In this document: positions 8,846 through 19,367 of the stretch, piece by piece | Position numbering within the stretch: position 1 is the stretch's first letter | How the letters are laid out: the number at the start of each line of letters is the position of its first letter | From: Stappia sp. MMSF_3263 | Lineage (GTDB): Bacteria; Pseudomonadota; Alphaproteobacteria; Rhizobiales; Stappiaceae | Direction of reading: 5' to 3' | Length of the DNA: 64,000 bases | Assembly (NCBI RefSeq): GCF_030733745.1 | Contig: NZ_JASHIK010000019.1 | Coordinates: 1-64,000 of the forward strand | Translations under genes and position numbers: made by a program | The notes under the pieces: generated by a model | What the model was told of the DNA's origin: nothing | Seen by the model: only the letters and a program-made list of their open reading frames with translations | Databases searched by the model: none

Positions 8846-11800
8846 CTATTCGGCCGCCTCCATCTGGTGCGGGTCGTAGTTGAGGATCGGTGCCAGCCAG
8901 CGCTCGGCCGTTGCCAGGTCCCAGCCCTTGCGCCGCGCATAGTCCTCGACCTGGTCGCGTTCGATCCGCCCGACGCCGAAATAGTGGCTGTCGGGATGGG
9001 CGAAGTAGAGCCCCGAAACCGAAGAGCCGGGCCACATGGCGTAGCTTTCGGTGAGCTCGATCCCGGCATTGGCCGTGGCATCCAGAAGGTCGAACAGCGT
9101 GCCCTTTTCCGTATGGTCGGGCTGCGCGGGATAACCCGGCGCCGGGCGGATGCCCTGATACTTCTCCCCGATCAGGTCCTCGACCGAGAGCGCCTCGCCT
9201 GGTGCATAGCCCCAGAACGAGGTGCGAACCATCTGGTGCAGCTTCTCGGCGAAGGCTTCTGCCAACCGGTCGGAGAGTGCCTGCGCCAGGATCTTGTTGT
9301 AGTCGTCGCCGGCCGCGACATAGCGGGCGATGATGTTGTCCTCGCCATGGCCGGAGGTGACGGCAAAGCCGCCGACATAGTCGGGGATGCCGCTGTCTTC
9401 GGGTGCGACGAAGTCGGCCATCGCCACATTGGCGCGGGCGCCTTCGGCGCGGGCCATCTGCTGGCGCAGCGTGTGCAGGAGGGCACGCTCGTCGGACCGA
9501 CTCTCATCGCCGAACAGCACGATGTCGTCGCCTCGGCCTGCCGCCGGCCAGAAGCCGATCACGCCCCTTGGCTGCAGCAGCTTGTCGCGCACGATCTCGT
9601 CCAGCATCTGGCGGGCGTCGTCGAACAGGGCCTTGGCCGCCGGGCCGTAGCGGTTGTCGGTCAGAACGGCCGGATAGCTGCCCTTGATCTCCCAGGTCGA
9701 GAAGAACGGCGTCCAGTCGATGACCGCGGCAAGGTCTTCCAACGCGATATCGTCGATCACCTTCGTCCCCAGGAACGACGGCGCTTTCGGCCGGTAGGTC
9801 TCGAAGGACGTCCGGAAGCGGTTCTTGCGCGCCTCGGTGATGCTGGTGCGGCGTGCATTGCCGCGCGAGCGGGCGTGTCCTTCGGCGGCACGGGCGTAGT
9901 CCGCCCGGATCTCGCCGATATAACTGTCGCGCTGGCTCTCGCCGAGCAGCTTGGAGACCACGCCGACCGCGCGGCTCGCGTCGGTGACATAGACCGCCTG
10001 CGAGCGCTTGTAGTTCGGGTGGATCTTCACCGCCGTGTGGATCAGGCTCGTCGTCGCGCCGCCGATCAGCAGCGGCAGGTCGAAGCCCTCGCGTTCCATC
10101 TCGGCCGCCACGTGGCACATCTCGTCGAGCGAGGGCGTGATCAGCCCGGACAGGCCGATGATGTCGACCTTTTCCTTTTTCGCGGTCTCAAGGATCTTCG
10201 CCGCCGGCACCATGACGCCGAGGTCGATGACGTCGAAATTGTTGCACTGGAGCACGACGCCGACAATGTTCTTGCCGATGTCATGGACATCGCCCTTGAC
10301 GGTGGCCAGCAGGATCTTGCCGGCACTCGGCATGTCCTCGATGCCCTGCTCGCGCTTCTCGGCTTCCATGTAGGGCATCAGGTAGGCGACCGCCTGCTTC
10401 ATCACGCGCGCGGATTTCACCACCTGCGGCAGGAACATCTTGCCGGCGCCGAACAGGTCGCCGACGATGTTCATGCCGGCCATCAGCGGCCCCTCGATGA
10501 CATGCAGCGGGCGCTCGGCCTTGGCGCGCGCCTCTTCCACATCGGTCTCGATATAGTCGGTGATGCCGCTGACCAGCGCATGACTGAGGCGTTCCTCGAC
10601 CGGCAGGTCGCGCCAGGCCAGGTCCTTGACGGTCTGCTTGCCGCCCTGGCCCTTGTAGCGTTCGGCCGCCTCCAGAAGCCGGTCGGTCGCATCGGAGCGG
10701 CGATTGAGGACGATGTCCTCCGAAAGTTCGCGAAGCTCCTTGTCGAGATCGTCATAGACGGCCAACTGGCCGGCATTGACGATGCCCATGTCCATGCCCG
10801 CCTGGATGGCGTGGTAGAGGAACACCGAGTGCATCGCCTCTCGCACGGACTCGTTGCCGCGGAACGAGAAGGAGAGGTTCGACACGCCGCCGGAGACATG
10901 CGCGTGCGGCAGGTTCTGCCGGATCCAGCGGGTCGCCTCGATGAAGTCGACGCCGTAATTGTCATGCTCGGCAATGCCGGTGGCAACGGCGAAGATGTTC
11001 GGGTCGAAGATGATGTCTTCCGGGGGGAAGCCGACCTCGTTGACGAGGATGTCGTAGGAGCGCTGGCAGATCTCGGTCTTGCGCGCCTGGGTGTCGGCCT
11101 GGCCCTTCTCGTCGAAGGCCATGACGACGACGGCCGCCCCGTAGCGGCGTACCAGCTTGGCCTGGGCGACAAAGGCTTCAACACCTTCCTTCATCGAGAT
11201 CGAGTTGACCACGGCCTTGCCCTGGACGCATTTCAGGCCGGCCTCGATCACTTCCCACTTGGAACTGTCGATCATCACCGGAACGCGGGCGATGTCCGGC
11301 TCGGCGGCGATCAGGTTGAGGAAGGTGACCATCGCCTCCTTGGAGTCGAGCAGGCCCTCGTCCATGTTGACGTCGATGATCTGGGCGCCGCTCTCGACCT
11401 GCTGGCGGGCGACATCGAGGGCGGTCGGATAGTCGTCGTTCTTGATCAGCTTGCGGAAGCGGGCCGAGCCGGTGACGTTGGTGCGTTCGCCGACATTGAC
11501 GAAATTGGTCTCCGGCGTGAGCACGAAGGGCTCCAGGCCGGAAAGCCGCATGTGGCGCGGCGGCGCGGCGACCGTGCGCGGCGGATGCGCGGCGACGGCG
11601 TCCGCGATTGCGCGGATATGGTCCGGCGTTGTGCCGCAGCAGCCGCCGACGATGTTGACAAGGCCGCTCCGGGCGAATTCCCCGACCAGCGCCGACATTG
11701 CCTCCGGGCTCTCGTCGTACTCGCCGAACTCGTTCGGCAGGCCGGCATTGGGATAGGCGCAGACCAGAGTGTCGGCGATGCGGGCGAGCTCCGCCACATG

Positions 11801-12577
11801 GGCGCGCATTTCCTTGGCGCCGAGCGCGCAGTTGAGGCCGATGGAGAACGGCTTCGAGTGCCGCACAGAGTACCAGAACGCTTCCGGCGTCTGGCCCGAC
11901 AGCGTGCGGCCCGAAAGGTCGGTGATCGTGCCGGAGATCATCACCGGCAGCTGGACGCCCTTCTCCTCAAGCACTTCGTCGATGGCGAAGAGGGCGGCCT
12001 TGGCATTGAGCGTATCGAAGATGGTCTCGACGAGCAGCAGATCGGCCCCGCCGTCGATCAGGCCGCGCACGGCCTCCGCATAGGCCGTCTTCAGCTCGTC
12101 GAAGCTGACCGCCCGGTAGCCCGGATTGTTGACGTCCGGGGAGATCGACAGGGTCCGGTTGGTGGGGCCGAGCGCGCCGGCGACGAAGCGCGGCCGGTCC
12201 GGCTCGCGGGCGCTGACGATGTCGCAGGCCTCGCGCGCCAGGCGGGCACCTTCCAGGTTCAGCTCGTAGGCGATCTCCTCCATCGCATAGTCTGCCTGGG
12301 CGATGGTGGTGGAGGAGAACGTATTGGTCTCGACGATGTCGGCGCCGGCTTCCAGATAGGCGACATGGATGTCGCGGATCGCGGGGCCTTGCGTCAGGTT
12401 GAGAAGGTCGTTGTTGCCCTTCACGTCCTGGTGCCAGTCCTTGAAGCGGTCGCCGCGATAGCCGGCCTCGTCAAGCCGCAGGTCCTGGATCATCGTGCCC
12501 ATGGCCCCGTCGAGGACGAGGATGCGTTTTGCTGCCGCGGCCTTGAGTGTCGCCGCAGCGTTGGTCTTGCTGGTCAT
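8846..12577 (-). CDS. metH: Cobalamin-dependent methionine synthase
   Basis: 1243-residue enzyme that methylates homocysteine with 5-methyl-THF through methylcobalamin. The full domain set is present: homocysteine/Zn domain ([14 protein letters not shown] at the N-terminus; [18 protein letters not shown] with Zn cysteines C313 and C314), pterin-binding domain ([14 protein letters not shown]), B12 cap plus Rossmann domain ([13 protein letters not shown] with lower-ligand H765), and the C-terminal reactivation domain ([15 protein letters not shown]). The length matches E. coli MetH (1227). It starts at ATG 12577, 8 bp after metF, in the operon regulator-metF-metH controlled from the promoter near 14570. 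Confidence 0.96.
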   Translation of the reverse strand: MTSKTNAAATLKAAAAKRILVLDGAMGTMIQDLRLDEAGYRGDRFKDWHQDVKGNNDLLNLTQGPAIRDIHVAYLEAGADIVETNTFSSTTIAQADYAMEEIAYELNLEGARLAREACDIVSAREPDRPRFVAGALGPTNRTLSISPDVNNPGYRAVSFDELKTAYAEAVRGLIDGGADLLLVETIFDTLNAKAALFAIDEVLEEKGVQLPVMISGTITDLSGRTLSGQTPEAFWYSVRHSKPFSIGLNCALGAKEMRAHVAELARIADTLVCAYPNAGLPNEFGEYDESPEAMSALVGEFARSGLVNIVGGCCGTTPDHIRAIADAVAAHPPRTVAAPPRHMRLSGLEPFVLTPETNFVNVGERTNVTGSARFRKLIKNDDYPTALDVARQQVESGAQIIDVNMDEGLLDSKEAMVTFLNLIAAEPDIARVPVMIDSSKWEVIEAGLKCVQGKAVVNSISMKEGVEAFVAQAKLVRRYGAAVVVMAFDEKGQADTQARKTEICQRSYDILVNEVGFPPEDIIFDPNIFAVATGIAEHDNYGVDFIEATRWIRQNLPHAHVSGGVSNLSFSFRGNESVREAMHSVFLYHAIQAGMDMGIVNAGQLAVYDDLDKELRELSEDIVLNRRSDATDRLLEAAERYKGQGGKQTVKDLAWRDLPVEERLSHALVSGITDYIETDVEEARAKAERPLHVIEGPLMAGMNIVGDLFGAGKMFLPQVVKSARVMKQAVAYLMPYMEAEKREQGIEDMPSAGKILLATVKGDVHDIGKNIVGVVLQCNNFDVIDLGVMVPAAKILETAKKEKVDIIGLSGLITPSLDEMCHVAAEMEREGFDLPLLIGGATTSLIHTAVKIHPNYKRSQAVYVTDASRAVGVVSKLLGESQRDSYIGEIRADYARAAEGHARSRGNARRTSITEARKNRFRTSFETYRPKAPSFLGTKVIDDIALEDLAAVIDWTPFFSTWEIKGSYPAVLTDNRYGPAAKALFDDARQMLDEIVRDKLLQPRGVIGFWPAAGRGDDIVLFGDESRSDERALLHTLRQQMARAEGARANVAMADFVAPEDSGIPDYVGGFAVTSGHGEDNIIARYVAAGDDYNKILAQALSDRLAEAFAEKLHQMVRTSFWGYAPGEALSVEDLIGEKYQGIRPAPGYPAQPDHTEKGTLFDLLDATANAGIELTESYAMWPGSSVSGLYFAHPDSHYFGVGRIERDQVEDYARRKGWDLATAERWLAPILNYDPHQMEAAE

Positions 12578-12585
12578 GATGTCTC

Positions 12586-13503
12586 TCAGGCCGCCTGCTG
12601 TTCCAGGGGAGCCGGGCGCAGGCCCAGCATGTGGCAAATCGCGAAAGTCAGGTCTGCACGATTCATCGTGTAGAAATGGAAGTCGGTGATGCCGCGGTCG
12701 ACCAGATCGAGCACCTGCTCGCAGGCCACCGCCGAAGCGACCAGCTTGCGGGTTTCCGCATCCTGGTCGAGGCCGGCGAAGCGCCTGGCCAGCCAGTGCG
12801 GGATCGAGGTGCCGCATTTGGCTGAGAACACCATGGTCGTCTCGAAATTGACGATCGGCAGGATGCCGGGAACCACCGGGATGGAGATGCCGGCCGCACG
12901 CACCTTTTCCAGGAAGGTCTCGAACAGGTTGTTGTCGAAGAAATACTGGGTGATCGCCCGGGTCGCGCCGGCATCGACCTTGCGCTTCAGGTTGTCGATC
13001 TCGGACGCCCAGTCTGGGCTTTCCGGGTGGCGCTCCGGATAGGCGGAGACGGAGACCTCGAAATCCTCTGAGACGCGGCGGATGCCGGCGACAAGGTCCG
13101 AACCGTAGGCATAGCCCTGCGGGTGCGGATTGTAGATCGCGCCCAGCCCCTCGAGCGGGTCGCCGCGCAGCGCCACGATGTGCCGCACGCCAAGCTCGTG
13201 ATAATCGCGCACGACGGCGTCGACCTCCTCGCGCGATGCACCCACGCATGTCAGGTGGGCGGCCGGGGCAAGGCCGGTCTCCTTGATCAGCCGCTCGACG
13301 GTGCGATGGGTGCGCTCGCGGGTGGAGCCGCCGGCGCCGTAGGTGACGGAGACGAAGGAGGGCGACAGCGGCTCAAGCCGCTGGACGGCTGCCCACAGCG
13401 AGGCTTCCATCTTTTCGCTCTTCGGCGGGAAAAACTCGAAGGAGACGGAAACCCCCGCACCTTCGTCCAGCTCGAAGCGGCGGAATTTGTCGATGGAAGA
13501 CAT
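12586..13503 (-). CDS. metF: 5,10-methylenetetrahydrofolate reductase
   Basis: 305-residue flavoprotein that reduces 5,10-methylene-THF to 5-methyl-THF, the methyl donor used by the adjacent MetH. Family blocks seen: [13 protein letters not shown] at the N-terminus, [35 protein letters not shown] and [10 protein letters not shown]; the length is close to the E. coli enzyme (296). The ATG at 13503 is separated by one base from the stop of the upstream ArsR-methyltransferase gene (TGACATG), which indicates translational coupling. Confidence 0.95.
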   Translation of the reverse strand: MSSIDKFRRFELDEGAGVSVSFEFFPPKSEKMEASLWAAVQRLEPLSPSFVSVTYGAGGSTRERTHRTVERLIKETGLAPAAHLTCVGASREEVDAVVRDYHELGVRHIVALRGDPLEGLGAIYNPHPQGYAYGSDLVAGIRRVSEDFEVSVSAYPERHPESPDWASEIDNLKRKVDAGATRAITQYFFDNNLFETFLEKVRAAGISIPVVPGILPIVNFETTMVFSAKCGTSIPHWLARRFAGLDQDAETRKLVASAVACEQVLDLVDRGITDFHFYTMNRADLTFAICHMLGLRPAPLEQQAA

Positions 13504-13504
13504 G

Positions 13505-14515
13505 TCAGGCGACCTCCTGGGTCAGGTTCAATTCGGGTAGATCGGAAACGATGCGCGGATCGCGGGCGAGCCAGATCGTCACGGTGAGCCGGTCGGTCTC
13601 GCCGGCCTCGGCGTTGAGATCGCGGACCTCGACCACGTCGAGCCCGGCCTCGTGCAGCCAGCGATCCATCTGCTCGTGCGAAAAGCCGAGACGGCGATGG
13701 GCGTGGGCGTCACGCAGGAATTCCAGCTCGTGCGGGGCGAAGTCGACGATCAGCAGACGTCCGGCGGGACGCAGAACGCGGGCGGCCTCCTCGATGGCCC
13801 GGCCGGGATCGTCGAGGAAATGCAGCACCTGGTGCAAGGTAATGAGGTCATGACTTTCGGCGGGCACGTTGAGCGCGTAGATGTCGCCCTGGCGAACCTG
13901 CACGTTCCTCAGACCCTGGCGGGCGAGGTTGGCGCGCGCCACCGTCAGCATGTCGTGGCTGGCGTCGAGGCCGACAGCCTGCTCGTACTGGCCGGCAAAC
14001 AGGGAGATCAGGCTGCCGGTGCCGGTGCCCAGATCGAGAAGCGAGCGGAAGGGGCGATCGCCGACAAGCTCGCGAATCGTCGCCTCGACGGCCGCCTCCG
14101 GCACGTGCAGCGAGCGCTCCTGGTCCCAGGTCTGGGCACGGGAGGCGAAGAAGGCCGCCGCGGCTTCCGCCTTGGCGCGGCGCGTGGCGGCCAGGCGCAC
14201 CCGATCGCCGGCGAGCACCGTATCGTCCGGGTCGAGCCGCGACAGGAGCAGGCGGGCGAGATCGCCCATGGCACCGTCGCCGAGCCGATAGAAAACCCAG
14301 GCACCTTCGGGAAAACGCTGGACGAGGCCGGCCTCGGTCAGGAGCTTCAGGTGGCGGGAAATGCGTGGCTGGCTCTGGCCAAGGATGACAGTCGCGTCCT
14401 TGACCGTCAGCTCGCCGTCGGCCAGCAGCGCCAACAGGCGCAAGCGCGTGTCCTCGCCGACCGTGCGCAGGCCTGCAAGAAGCTGTTCGGCGCTCAGGAG
14501 CGGCTCCCTGGTCAT
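13505..14515 (-). CDS. ArsR-type regulator fused to SAM-dependent methyltransferase domain (SahR-like)
   Basis: 336-residue fusion. Residues about 10-90 are an ArsR winged HTH (EDTRLRLLALLADGELTV, then GQSQPRISRHLKLLTEAGLV). Residues about 125-330 are a class I methyltransferase fold with SAM motif LLDLGTGTGS (159-168), GDIY and LITLHQVLHFLDDP. It is the first gene of the regulator-metF-metH operon. ArsR-family SahR proteins repress SAM-cycle genes and respond to S-adenosylhomocysteine; I infer the same role here, with the methyltransferase-like domain perhaps sensing SAM/SAH rather than modifying a substrate. A palindromic operator lies about 46 bp upstream. ATG 14515 with GAGGA before it. 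Confidence 0.85.
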   Translation of the reverse strand: MTREPLLSAEQLLAGLRTVGEDTRLRLLALLADGELTVKDATVILGQSQPRISRHLKLLTEAGLVQRFPEGAWVFYRLGDGAMGDLARLLLSRLDPDDTVLAGDRVRLAATRRAKAEAAAAFFASRAQTWDQERSLHVPEAAVEATIRELVGDRPFRSLLDLGTGTGSLISLFAGQYEQAVGLDASHDMLTVARANLARQGLRNVQVRQGDIYALNVPAESHDLITLHQVLHFLDDPGRAIEEAARVLRPAGRLLIVDFAPHELEFLRDAHAHRRLGFSHEQMDRWLHEAGLDVVEVRDLNAEAGETDRLTVTIWLARDPRIVSDLPELNLTQEVA

Positions 14516-14560
14516 TGGTGTCCTCGCTGCCCGGGTTTCGGGGTTGATCTCCTAGGAAGA

Positions 14561-14578
14561 TATAAAGATATCTTTATA
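14561..14578. promoter_or_regulatory. Perfect 18-bp palindromic operator of the met operon
   Basis: TATAAAGATATCTTTATA is perfectly self-complementary and sits 46-63 bp upstream of the regulator start codon, where an operator overlapping a promoter would be. The A/T-rich symmetric form suits a dimeric ArsR-type repressor of the SahR kind. I see no second copy elsewhere in the window. Confidence 0.75.
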
Positions 14579-14848
14579 CCTGTATTCGACGAAAATCAAG
14601 AGTCGATCCGGTCGTCACTGGGGACAGTCAGGATGAGCCTGTCGTGGAACGATGGCGCGCGCGCTCGAAAGCGGGGGGAGGGTATGCGTTCACGCAGGCG
14701 GCGCGATGGGTGTTCCGCGGCAGCAAAGGCTCGCGTCCTGACGGTGCGCGGGGCACACGCCCCGGGGTGGCGCGCCGGGCGGAACCATGGTGGACGCTTG
14801 CGGGAATGAGGCGTGAGGCTGTGGCGTGCTCCGAAATCGGAAATCCTG

Positions 14849-17152
14849 CTACCGTCCGTCGGCGGCTCCCGCCCCGGAGGGGGCCTGGCCCTGCTGCGGG
14901 TCGAGGGCCGGCAGCACGGCTCCGGCGATCGCTTTTTTCTCCGCTTCGGAGAACTGGCGCGTGTCGCCGGGCTCCTGGGCGACGCGCACCGTGACTTCGC
15001 GGTGGGCGAAGTGGATGCCGGCGGCCTCGCACAGATCGCGGATGCCGGAATAGACCACCTTGCGAAGTTCGAACTGGTCGCCCGGCCGGGTCATGAACTT
15101 GACCCGGACGATCATGGCGGAGTCCTCGAGCGCGGTGACGCCCTGCGATTTCACTGGCTGCAGGAATTTCGGGCCGTAGTCGGGATGCTCGAGCAGCTCC
15201 TGGCCGAATTTCTTGATCAGCTTGCGCATCTTTTCCACGTCCGTGTCATAGGTGACACGGAAGGCGAGCTTCATGACAGCCCAGTCGCGGGAGAAGTTCT
15301 TGACGAACTTGATCTCGCCGAAGGGCACGGTGTTGAGCGGGCCATTGTGGTGGCGCAACTGCATCGAGCGGATGGAGATCTTCTCGACCGTTCCCTTCAC
15401 GTCGCCGATGTCGATGTACTCTCCCTTGCGGAAGGCATCGTCGATCAGGAAGAAGGCACCGGAGAAGATGTCGCGTATCAGCGTTTGCGCCCCGAAGCCG
15501 ACGGCGAGGCCAACGACGCCGGCACCGGCGAAGATCGGCGCGATGTTCACGCCGAGCTGCGACAGCGCCACCATTCCGGCGATGACGACGATCGAGATCA
15601 GCAGGAAGTTGCGGAAGATCGGCAACAGGGTGGCGAGCCTGCTTTCGCCGGCCCCGCCCACTTCCGCGTCCTCGCTGGGAGCCGCGTTTCCGCCCTCGAG
15701 CCGGATCTGGTGATCAATGGCGATCTCGACCGCCCGGTAGGCCATGTAGCCGAGGAAAACGATAACGCCGATCTCGAACAGGTTGGCGACGATCGAACTG
15801 TCGTCGGAGATGCGAATGCCCCAGCGCAGGATCAGGTAGCCGAGCGCGATCACCAGCGACAGGATCATCGCACCATGGTCGAGCAGGTCGCGATAGGGCG
15901 AACGCCGGTCTTCCGCCTCGATCGCTTCGGCCGCGGCCTGGGCGCGGTTGGCGTCCTGGTCGGGCATTTCGCCAGCGGTTTCATCGGCCCGGGCGATATC
16001 GTCCAGGAGCTTTTGCCGGCCGGTGTCGCTGTCGAGGCGGGGCAGGAGCATCCGGTCGATCAGCAGGAGAAGGACGCCGTAGGTGGCGGCCCAGATCAGC
16101 ACGGAGATCACGGGCGCGCCGACCAGTCCCAGCGCGGCCGGCTTGTCGAGGAGGACACGGCTGCCGGAGACGAGGAAGGCAGCGAGGAAATAGACCAGGA
16201 GAGCCGGCAGCCAGACAAGCGAGACGATACGCCGGGCAAGGCCGGTGCCGCCGCCTTGCCCGGCATCGTCGTGAATCAGCCGGTTGAAGGCGGCCCGGTA
16301 GACGACAATCACTCCCGACAGGGTCAGGCAGGTGAGGCCGACCGTGGCAAGAACCACCAGCCTGTGGGCGTTCTCGTCGAGGCCCATGGCTTTCATCCAC
16401 TCGCACAGGGCGACCATGGCGGCCGTCAGCGCGCCGACCCCGAGGATCGAACGGTAGAGGCCCATGGCCTCCCGGTCCGTGAGATCGAACATCCTGAATG
16501 CCGGGCTGCGCGGCGCCAGAACGGCGTGGAGAACGAGCCGCAGGCCGAGAACCAGCACCACGGATTCCAGCGCGATGAAGACCGAGACGCGGGCGGCCGG
16601 ATGCCCGGAAACGAAGATCAGCGTGACCATCGTGGCGGCCGCCGCGAAGGCGAGCACCGCGAAAGCCATCAGCACGGCCGTGGCAAGAAGGCAGGCAATC
16701 CTTGCCGACCGGTCGCGGGGGGGCGTTCCGTAGACGGTGCGGAACTTCTGTCGTCCCCAGCGCTCTGTCAGCCGCAGCGCGCCGAAGCCGGCAACGATCG
16801 CCAGGGCAAGCACGATGGCAACGGTCCAGAGCCAGTCGGTCGTTCCGTCGGGGGAACGACTGGCCAGCATCTGGCGGGCAAGTACGGGAAAGTCGGAAAG
16901 GGAGGCAACCGCACGGCCCAGTGCGTCGCGCACCTGCAGGGCCAGGCGGACATGTTCGCGATCGCCGGCCATTTCCATCATGGAAACGGCGTTGTCCTGG
17001 GCGGTGACGGGTGTTGCCAGGAGACAGAAGAGCAACGCCCAGGCAGCGCGCGCACGGCGTGAAAGGGAAAGGAGGCGTCCCCGGAGGCGCAGACCCTGGG
17101 CCCCGCCTGCGGCGCGCAGGACCGGTGCCGATGTGCCGCGATGTTCCTGCAT
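14849..17152 (-). CDS. MscS-family mechanosensitive channel / small-conductance channel-like protein
   Basis: 767-residue inner-membrane protein. After a basic N-terminus and a hydrophobic segment with a possible signal cleavage site (ATPVTAQ), about ten further hydrophobic segments precede the conserved MscS core. Pore-lining helix: VNIAPIFAGAGVVGLAVGFGAQTLIRDIFSGAFFLIDD. Beta domain: FRKGEYIDIGDVKGTVEKISIRSMQLR. A C-terminal cytoplasmic domain follows. This large-N-terminus architecture resembles YbdG/YbiO-type MscS homologues, which gate under osmotic down-shock. ATG 17152 is preferred over an upstream in-frame codon because GGGGGAA precedes it. Confidence 0.88.
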   Translation of the reverse strand: MQEHRGTSAPVLRAAGGAQGLRLRGRLLSLSRRARAAWALLFCLLATPVTAQDNAVSMMEMAGDREHVRLALQVRDALGRAVASLSDFPVLARQMLASRSPDGTTDWLWTVAIVLALAIVAGFGALRLTERWGRQKFRTVYGTPPRDRSARIACLLATAVLMAFAVLAFAAAATMVTLIFVSGHPAARVSVFIALESVVLVLGLRLVLHAVLAPRSPAFRMFDLTDREAMGLYRSILGVGALTAAMVALCEWMKAMGLDENAHRLVVLATVGLTCLTLSGVIVVYRAAFNRLIHDDAGQGGGTGLARRIVSLVWLPALLVYFLAAFLVSGSRVLLDKPAALGLVGAPVISVLIWAATYGVLLLLIDRMLLPRLDSDTGRQKLLDDIARADETAGEMPDQDANRAQAAAEAIEAEDRRSPYRDLLDHGAMILSLVIALGYLILRWGIRISDDSSIVANLFEIGVIVFLGYMAYRAVEIAIDHQIRLEGGNAAPSEDAEVGGAGESRLATLLPIFRNFLLISIVVIAGMVALSQLGVNIAPIFAGAGVVGLAVGFGAQTLIRDIFSGAFFLIDDAFRKGEYIDIGDVKGTVEKISIRSMQLRHHNGPLNTVPFGEIKFVKNFSRDWAVMKLAFRVTYDTDVEKMRKLIKKFGQELLEHPDYGPKFLQPVKSQGVTALEDSAMIVRVKFMTRPGDQFELRKVVYSGIRDLCEAAGIHFAHREVTVRVAQEPGDTRQFSEAEKKAIAGAVLPALDPQQGQAPSGAGAADGR

Positions 17153-17276
17153 GTGCCATTCCCCCGAACCAGCCGCGCCGGCCCAAGCGGGTCGGCGAGG
17201 CGAATTCGATCCCAGACGCGCCGCGAAGGCAAGCGGCAAGTCCGGGTGGGACGGTTCAATTTGTCTGGCGGGTGCC

Positions 17277-18359
17277 TCAGCAGGCGACCCGGCTGTGCCA
17301 CTGGTTCACCAGCATCCGTGCCGACTGCGGATTGATGCCCTTGAAGCGGGCAACGATCCGGGCACGGTCCGGCTCGCGCAGGCGGTAGCGCCAGGGACCG
17401 ACCTTAAGCAGTTTTTCCACTGTCGATACATCGAGGTTTGCGGCCTTGGCGACGATCAGGAACGGATCGGTGTCGGATCGCACCATCCAGTGCTTGGCTT
17501 CCTCGATGCCGATGTCACCGATCATCGCGAACGTCGCGACGGCCTCCGCGAAGCGGTCTTCCTCCGCGAAATGAACCAGCGTGTCCTCATCGATGCCCGG
17601 CCCCCGGGCGAGCGTCATCACGCGCCCCATTGCCGTTTCGAAGTCGTAGCGCCCCAGCCAGAAGTCGTTGGAGAGTTTCTGGGCCGCCACGCGCGCTGCC
17701 TGGGGCACTTCTCCATCCGCGCCCGTGTTCGCCTCGAGGAGGCGCATGCGGACCCGTTCGCTGGCAAGGGACGCAAGCGTCGAGACGGCCTGCTCGTCGA
17801 GATCGGAACGGTTTGCAAGGGCCATCTGCAGGTCCTCGTCCAGGCCCGATGCCTGGATAAGGCCAAGCACACCCTTGCTCGACAGGCTCGCGCCGCCGTT
17901 GCGCGCGACCGTCTGGTGCACGGCGGAGCCGCCGGTTTCGACCAGGACGTCGGTGACCATGTCGGAGAGGATTTCGCGAGCGGCGATCGCCACGCGGTGG
18001 TCCTCGCTCCGCTTCATCGAGATCTCGACAAGGTCGGTGTCGCGCAAGATGGTCGAGTTTTCCAGAACCGGCTTGGCCACCTCGATTTCGTCATTGGCGA
18101 GGCGGCGGATCGTTGCCTCGGGGGCGCGGCGCAGGGATGCCAGGCGGCCCGCGATGAACGCACGGGCTTGCATCTCGACCATGTCGGACAGGCGCACGAG
18201 GACGGAATCGTAAACCTCGATCTGCTCCTCGGAGCATTTTTCGGAGGTCAGCGAGAACAGGGTCGCCACGTTGCGCGCCAGCTCGTTGCGGCGCGACATG
18301 TCGTTCTCGTTGGCCAGTGCCTCGAAGTTCACGAGCTCCGTAGTAGACATGTTTGACAT
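17277..18359 (-). CDS. DUF2336-family protein (copy 1)
   Basis: 360-residue soluble, mostly alpha-helical protein matching the DUF2336 family, which is widespread in alphaproteobacteria and has no firmly established biochemical activity. Typical sections are the N-terminal helical bundle with LARNVATLFSLTSEKCSEEQIEVYDSVL, the EVAKPVLENSTILRDTDLVEI block, and VDISTVEKLL-like heat-repeat-like helices toward the C-terminus. ATG 18359 is preceded by AGGGAAA; a second ATG at 18350 is possible. It is monocistronic, and a second copy of the family is encoded at 20752. Confidence 0.75.
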   Translation of the reverse strand: MSNMSTTELVNFEALANENDMSRRNELARNVATLFSLTSEKCSEEQIEVYDSVLVRLSDMVEMQARAFIAGRLASLRRAPEATIRRLANDEIEVAKPVLENSTILRDTDLVEISMKRSEDHRVAIAAREILSDMVTDVLVETGGSAVHQTVARNGGASLSSKGVLGLIQASGLDEDLQMALANRSDLDEQAVSTLASLASERVRMRLLEANTGADGEVPQAARVAAQKLSNDFWLGRYDFETAMGRVMTLARGPGIDEDTLVHFAEEDRFAEAVATFAMIGDIGIEEAKHWMVRSDTDPFLIVAKAANLDVSTVEKLLKVGPWRYRLREPDRARIVARFKGINPQSARMLVNQWHSRVAC

Positions 18360-18667
18360 TGCTATTTCCCTGAGCGATTGGCTTCGTCGGTCTGAGGTAG
18401 CATGAGTCGAATAAACAAAAATTCAGAGCGACATCTAATTAATTATCTTTATTTTCAAAGACTTTAGATAAATTTTGAGCCTGTTTTGATTAAAATGCCG
18501 AGGACTGGAAAATTGCCCGGACTGCACTTGTCGTTGTCCCTCGGCCAGTCGTGACGGCAGGCCGTTTGAACCCTATCCGGGACACGGGAACTACGTGCTG
18601 CAACGGACCCTGAAAAAATGCGAGCGAACCATGCGACATTGCCGGCAGGGGCCGGGAAAGAGGTATC
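18360..18667. promoter_or_regulatory. Divergent, AT-rich promoter region
   Basis: 308 bp between a minus-strand DUF2336 gene and plus-strand trmO. An island at about 18411-18500 is far more AT-rich than its surroundings and contains the palindrome TAATTAATTA (18436-18445) and several TTTATC/GATAAA words. No convincing ORF or terminator is seen. It probably holds the promoter of the DUF2336 gene. Confidence 0.45.
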
Positions 18668-19171
18668 ATGAGCGACAAGACGGCAATGCCGGCGCGCGCC
18701 GGAGAGATCGAACTTGAGAGGGATCCGGCGGGGCTTGCCGCGGATGCCGGTATCGTTTTCATCGGCCATGTCGAGACCCCCTGGAAGACGCGCGGGGAGT
18801 GCCCGCGCAATGGCCGCCAGAGCCGCGAGATCTGCCGGGTGGTGCTGAAGCCGGATTATCTGGAGGGACTGACATCGGTCGAGACCTGCAGTCATCTCTT
18901 CCTGCTCTACTGGATGCATGAGGCGCGCCGCGATCTCATTGTCCAGGCGCCGAGATTCGCCAGCCGGGCCCATGGTTGTTTCGCGCTGCGCACGCCGGTC
19001 CGGCCGAACCCGGTCTCGCTTTCCGTCGTCGAGCGTCTGGACATGACCGATGACGGTTTCCTGGTGCGTGGTCTCGATTGTCTGCACGGTACGCCGCTGG
19101 TCGACATCAAGCCGTATTTCGCCACCACCGACAGCGTTCCGGGGGCGGAGGTGGGCTGGCGCAAGGACTGA
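18668..19171 (+). CDS. trmO: tRNA (adenine(37)-N6)-methyltransferase TrmO (TsaA/YaeB family)
   Basis: 167-residue SAM-dependent enzyme. TrmO methylates N6 of t6A at position 37 of a threonine tRNA. Family blocks are visible: FIGHVETPWKTRGECPRN near the N-terminus, LFLLYWMHEARRD in the middle, RPNPVSLSVVERL and HGTPLVDIKPYFATTDSVP at the C-terminus. It corresponds to the catalytic TsaA-like domain only, without the C-terminal extension of the longer E. coli protein (235). AAAGAGG lies 6 bp before the ATG. A hairpin without T-tract follows at 19172. Confidence 0.85.
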   Translation: MSDKTAMPARAGEIELERDPAGLAADAGIVFIGHVETPWKTRGECPRNGRQSREICRVVLKPDYLEGLTSVETCSHLFLLYWMHEARRDLIVQAPRFASRAHGCFALRTPVRPNPVSLSVVERLDMTDDGFLVRGLDCLHGTPLVDIKPYFATTDSVPGAEVGWRKD

Positions 19172-19193
19172 GCCGGCATCGCTTTATGCCGGC
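19172..19193 (+). terminator. Hairpin after trmO
   Basis: GCCGGCAT and ATGCCGGC form a perfect 8-bp stem with a 6-base loop directly after the trmO stop. No U-tract follows, so intrinsic termination is uncertain. Confidence 0.4.
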
Positions 19194-19367
19194 GTCCGAC
19201 TTCTGCCATCGTCATCCGTTGACGCTGGACTTCCCTGCCTTCGGCCCGAAGACGCAGGACGCTGAAAGGTTCGTTCACAAAAAGAGGCCTAATCGCAGTT
19301 CCTGCATCGACATATCTTCGGTTTCACAGAACGGCGCATGCCTGCGCCCCCCTATCCGGAGAATGTC

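Noticed and set aside
8813-12673. Very long plus-strand open frame opposite metH
   Set aside because: It is the antisense shadow of metH in high-GC DNA. The minus-strand frame has full MetH domains and catalytic residues; the plus-strand translation is low-complexity Arg/Gly/Asp.
14581-14848. Possible small gene or riboswitch between the met regulator promoter and the MscS gene
   Set aside because: No frame with RBS and no recognisable riboswitch pattern. Only a short GC hairpin (GGGGC-ACAC-GCCCC) near 14753 without a U-tract.
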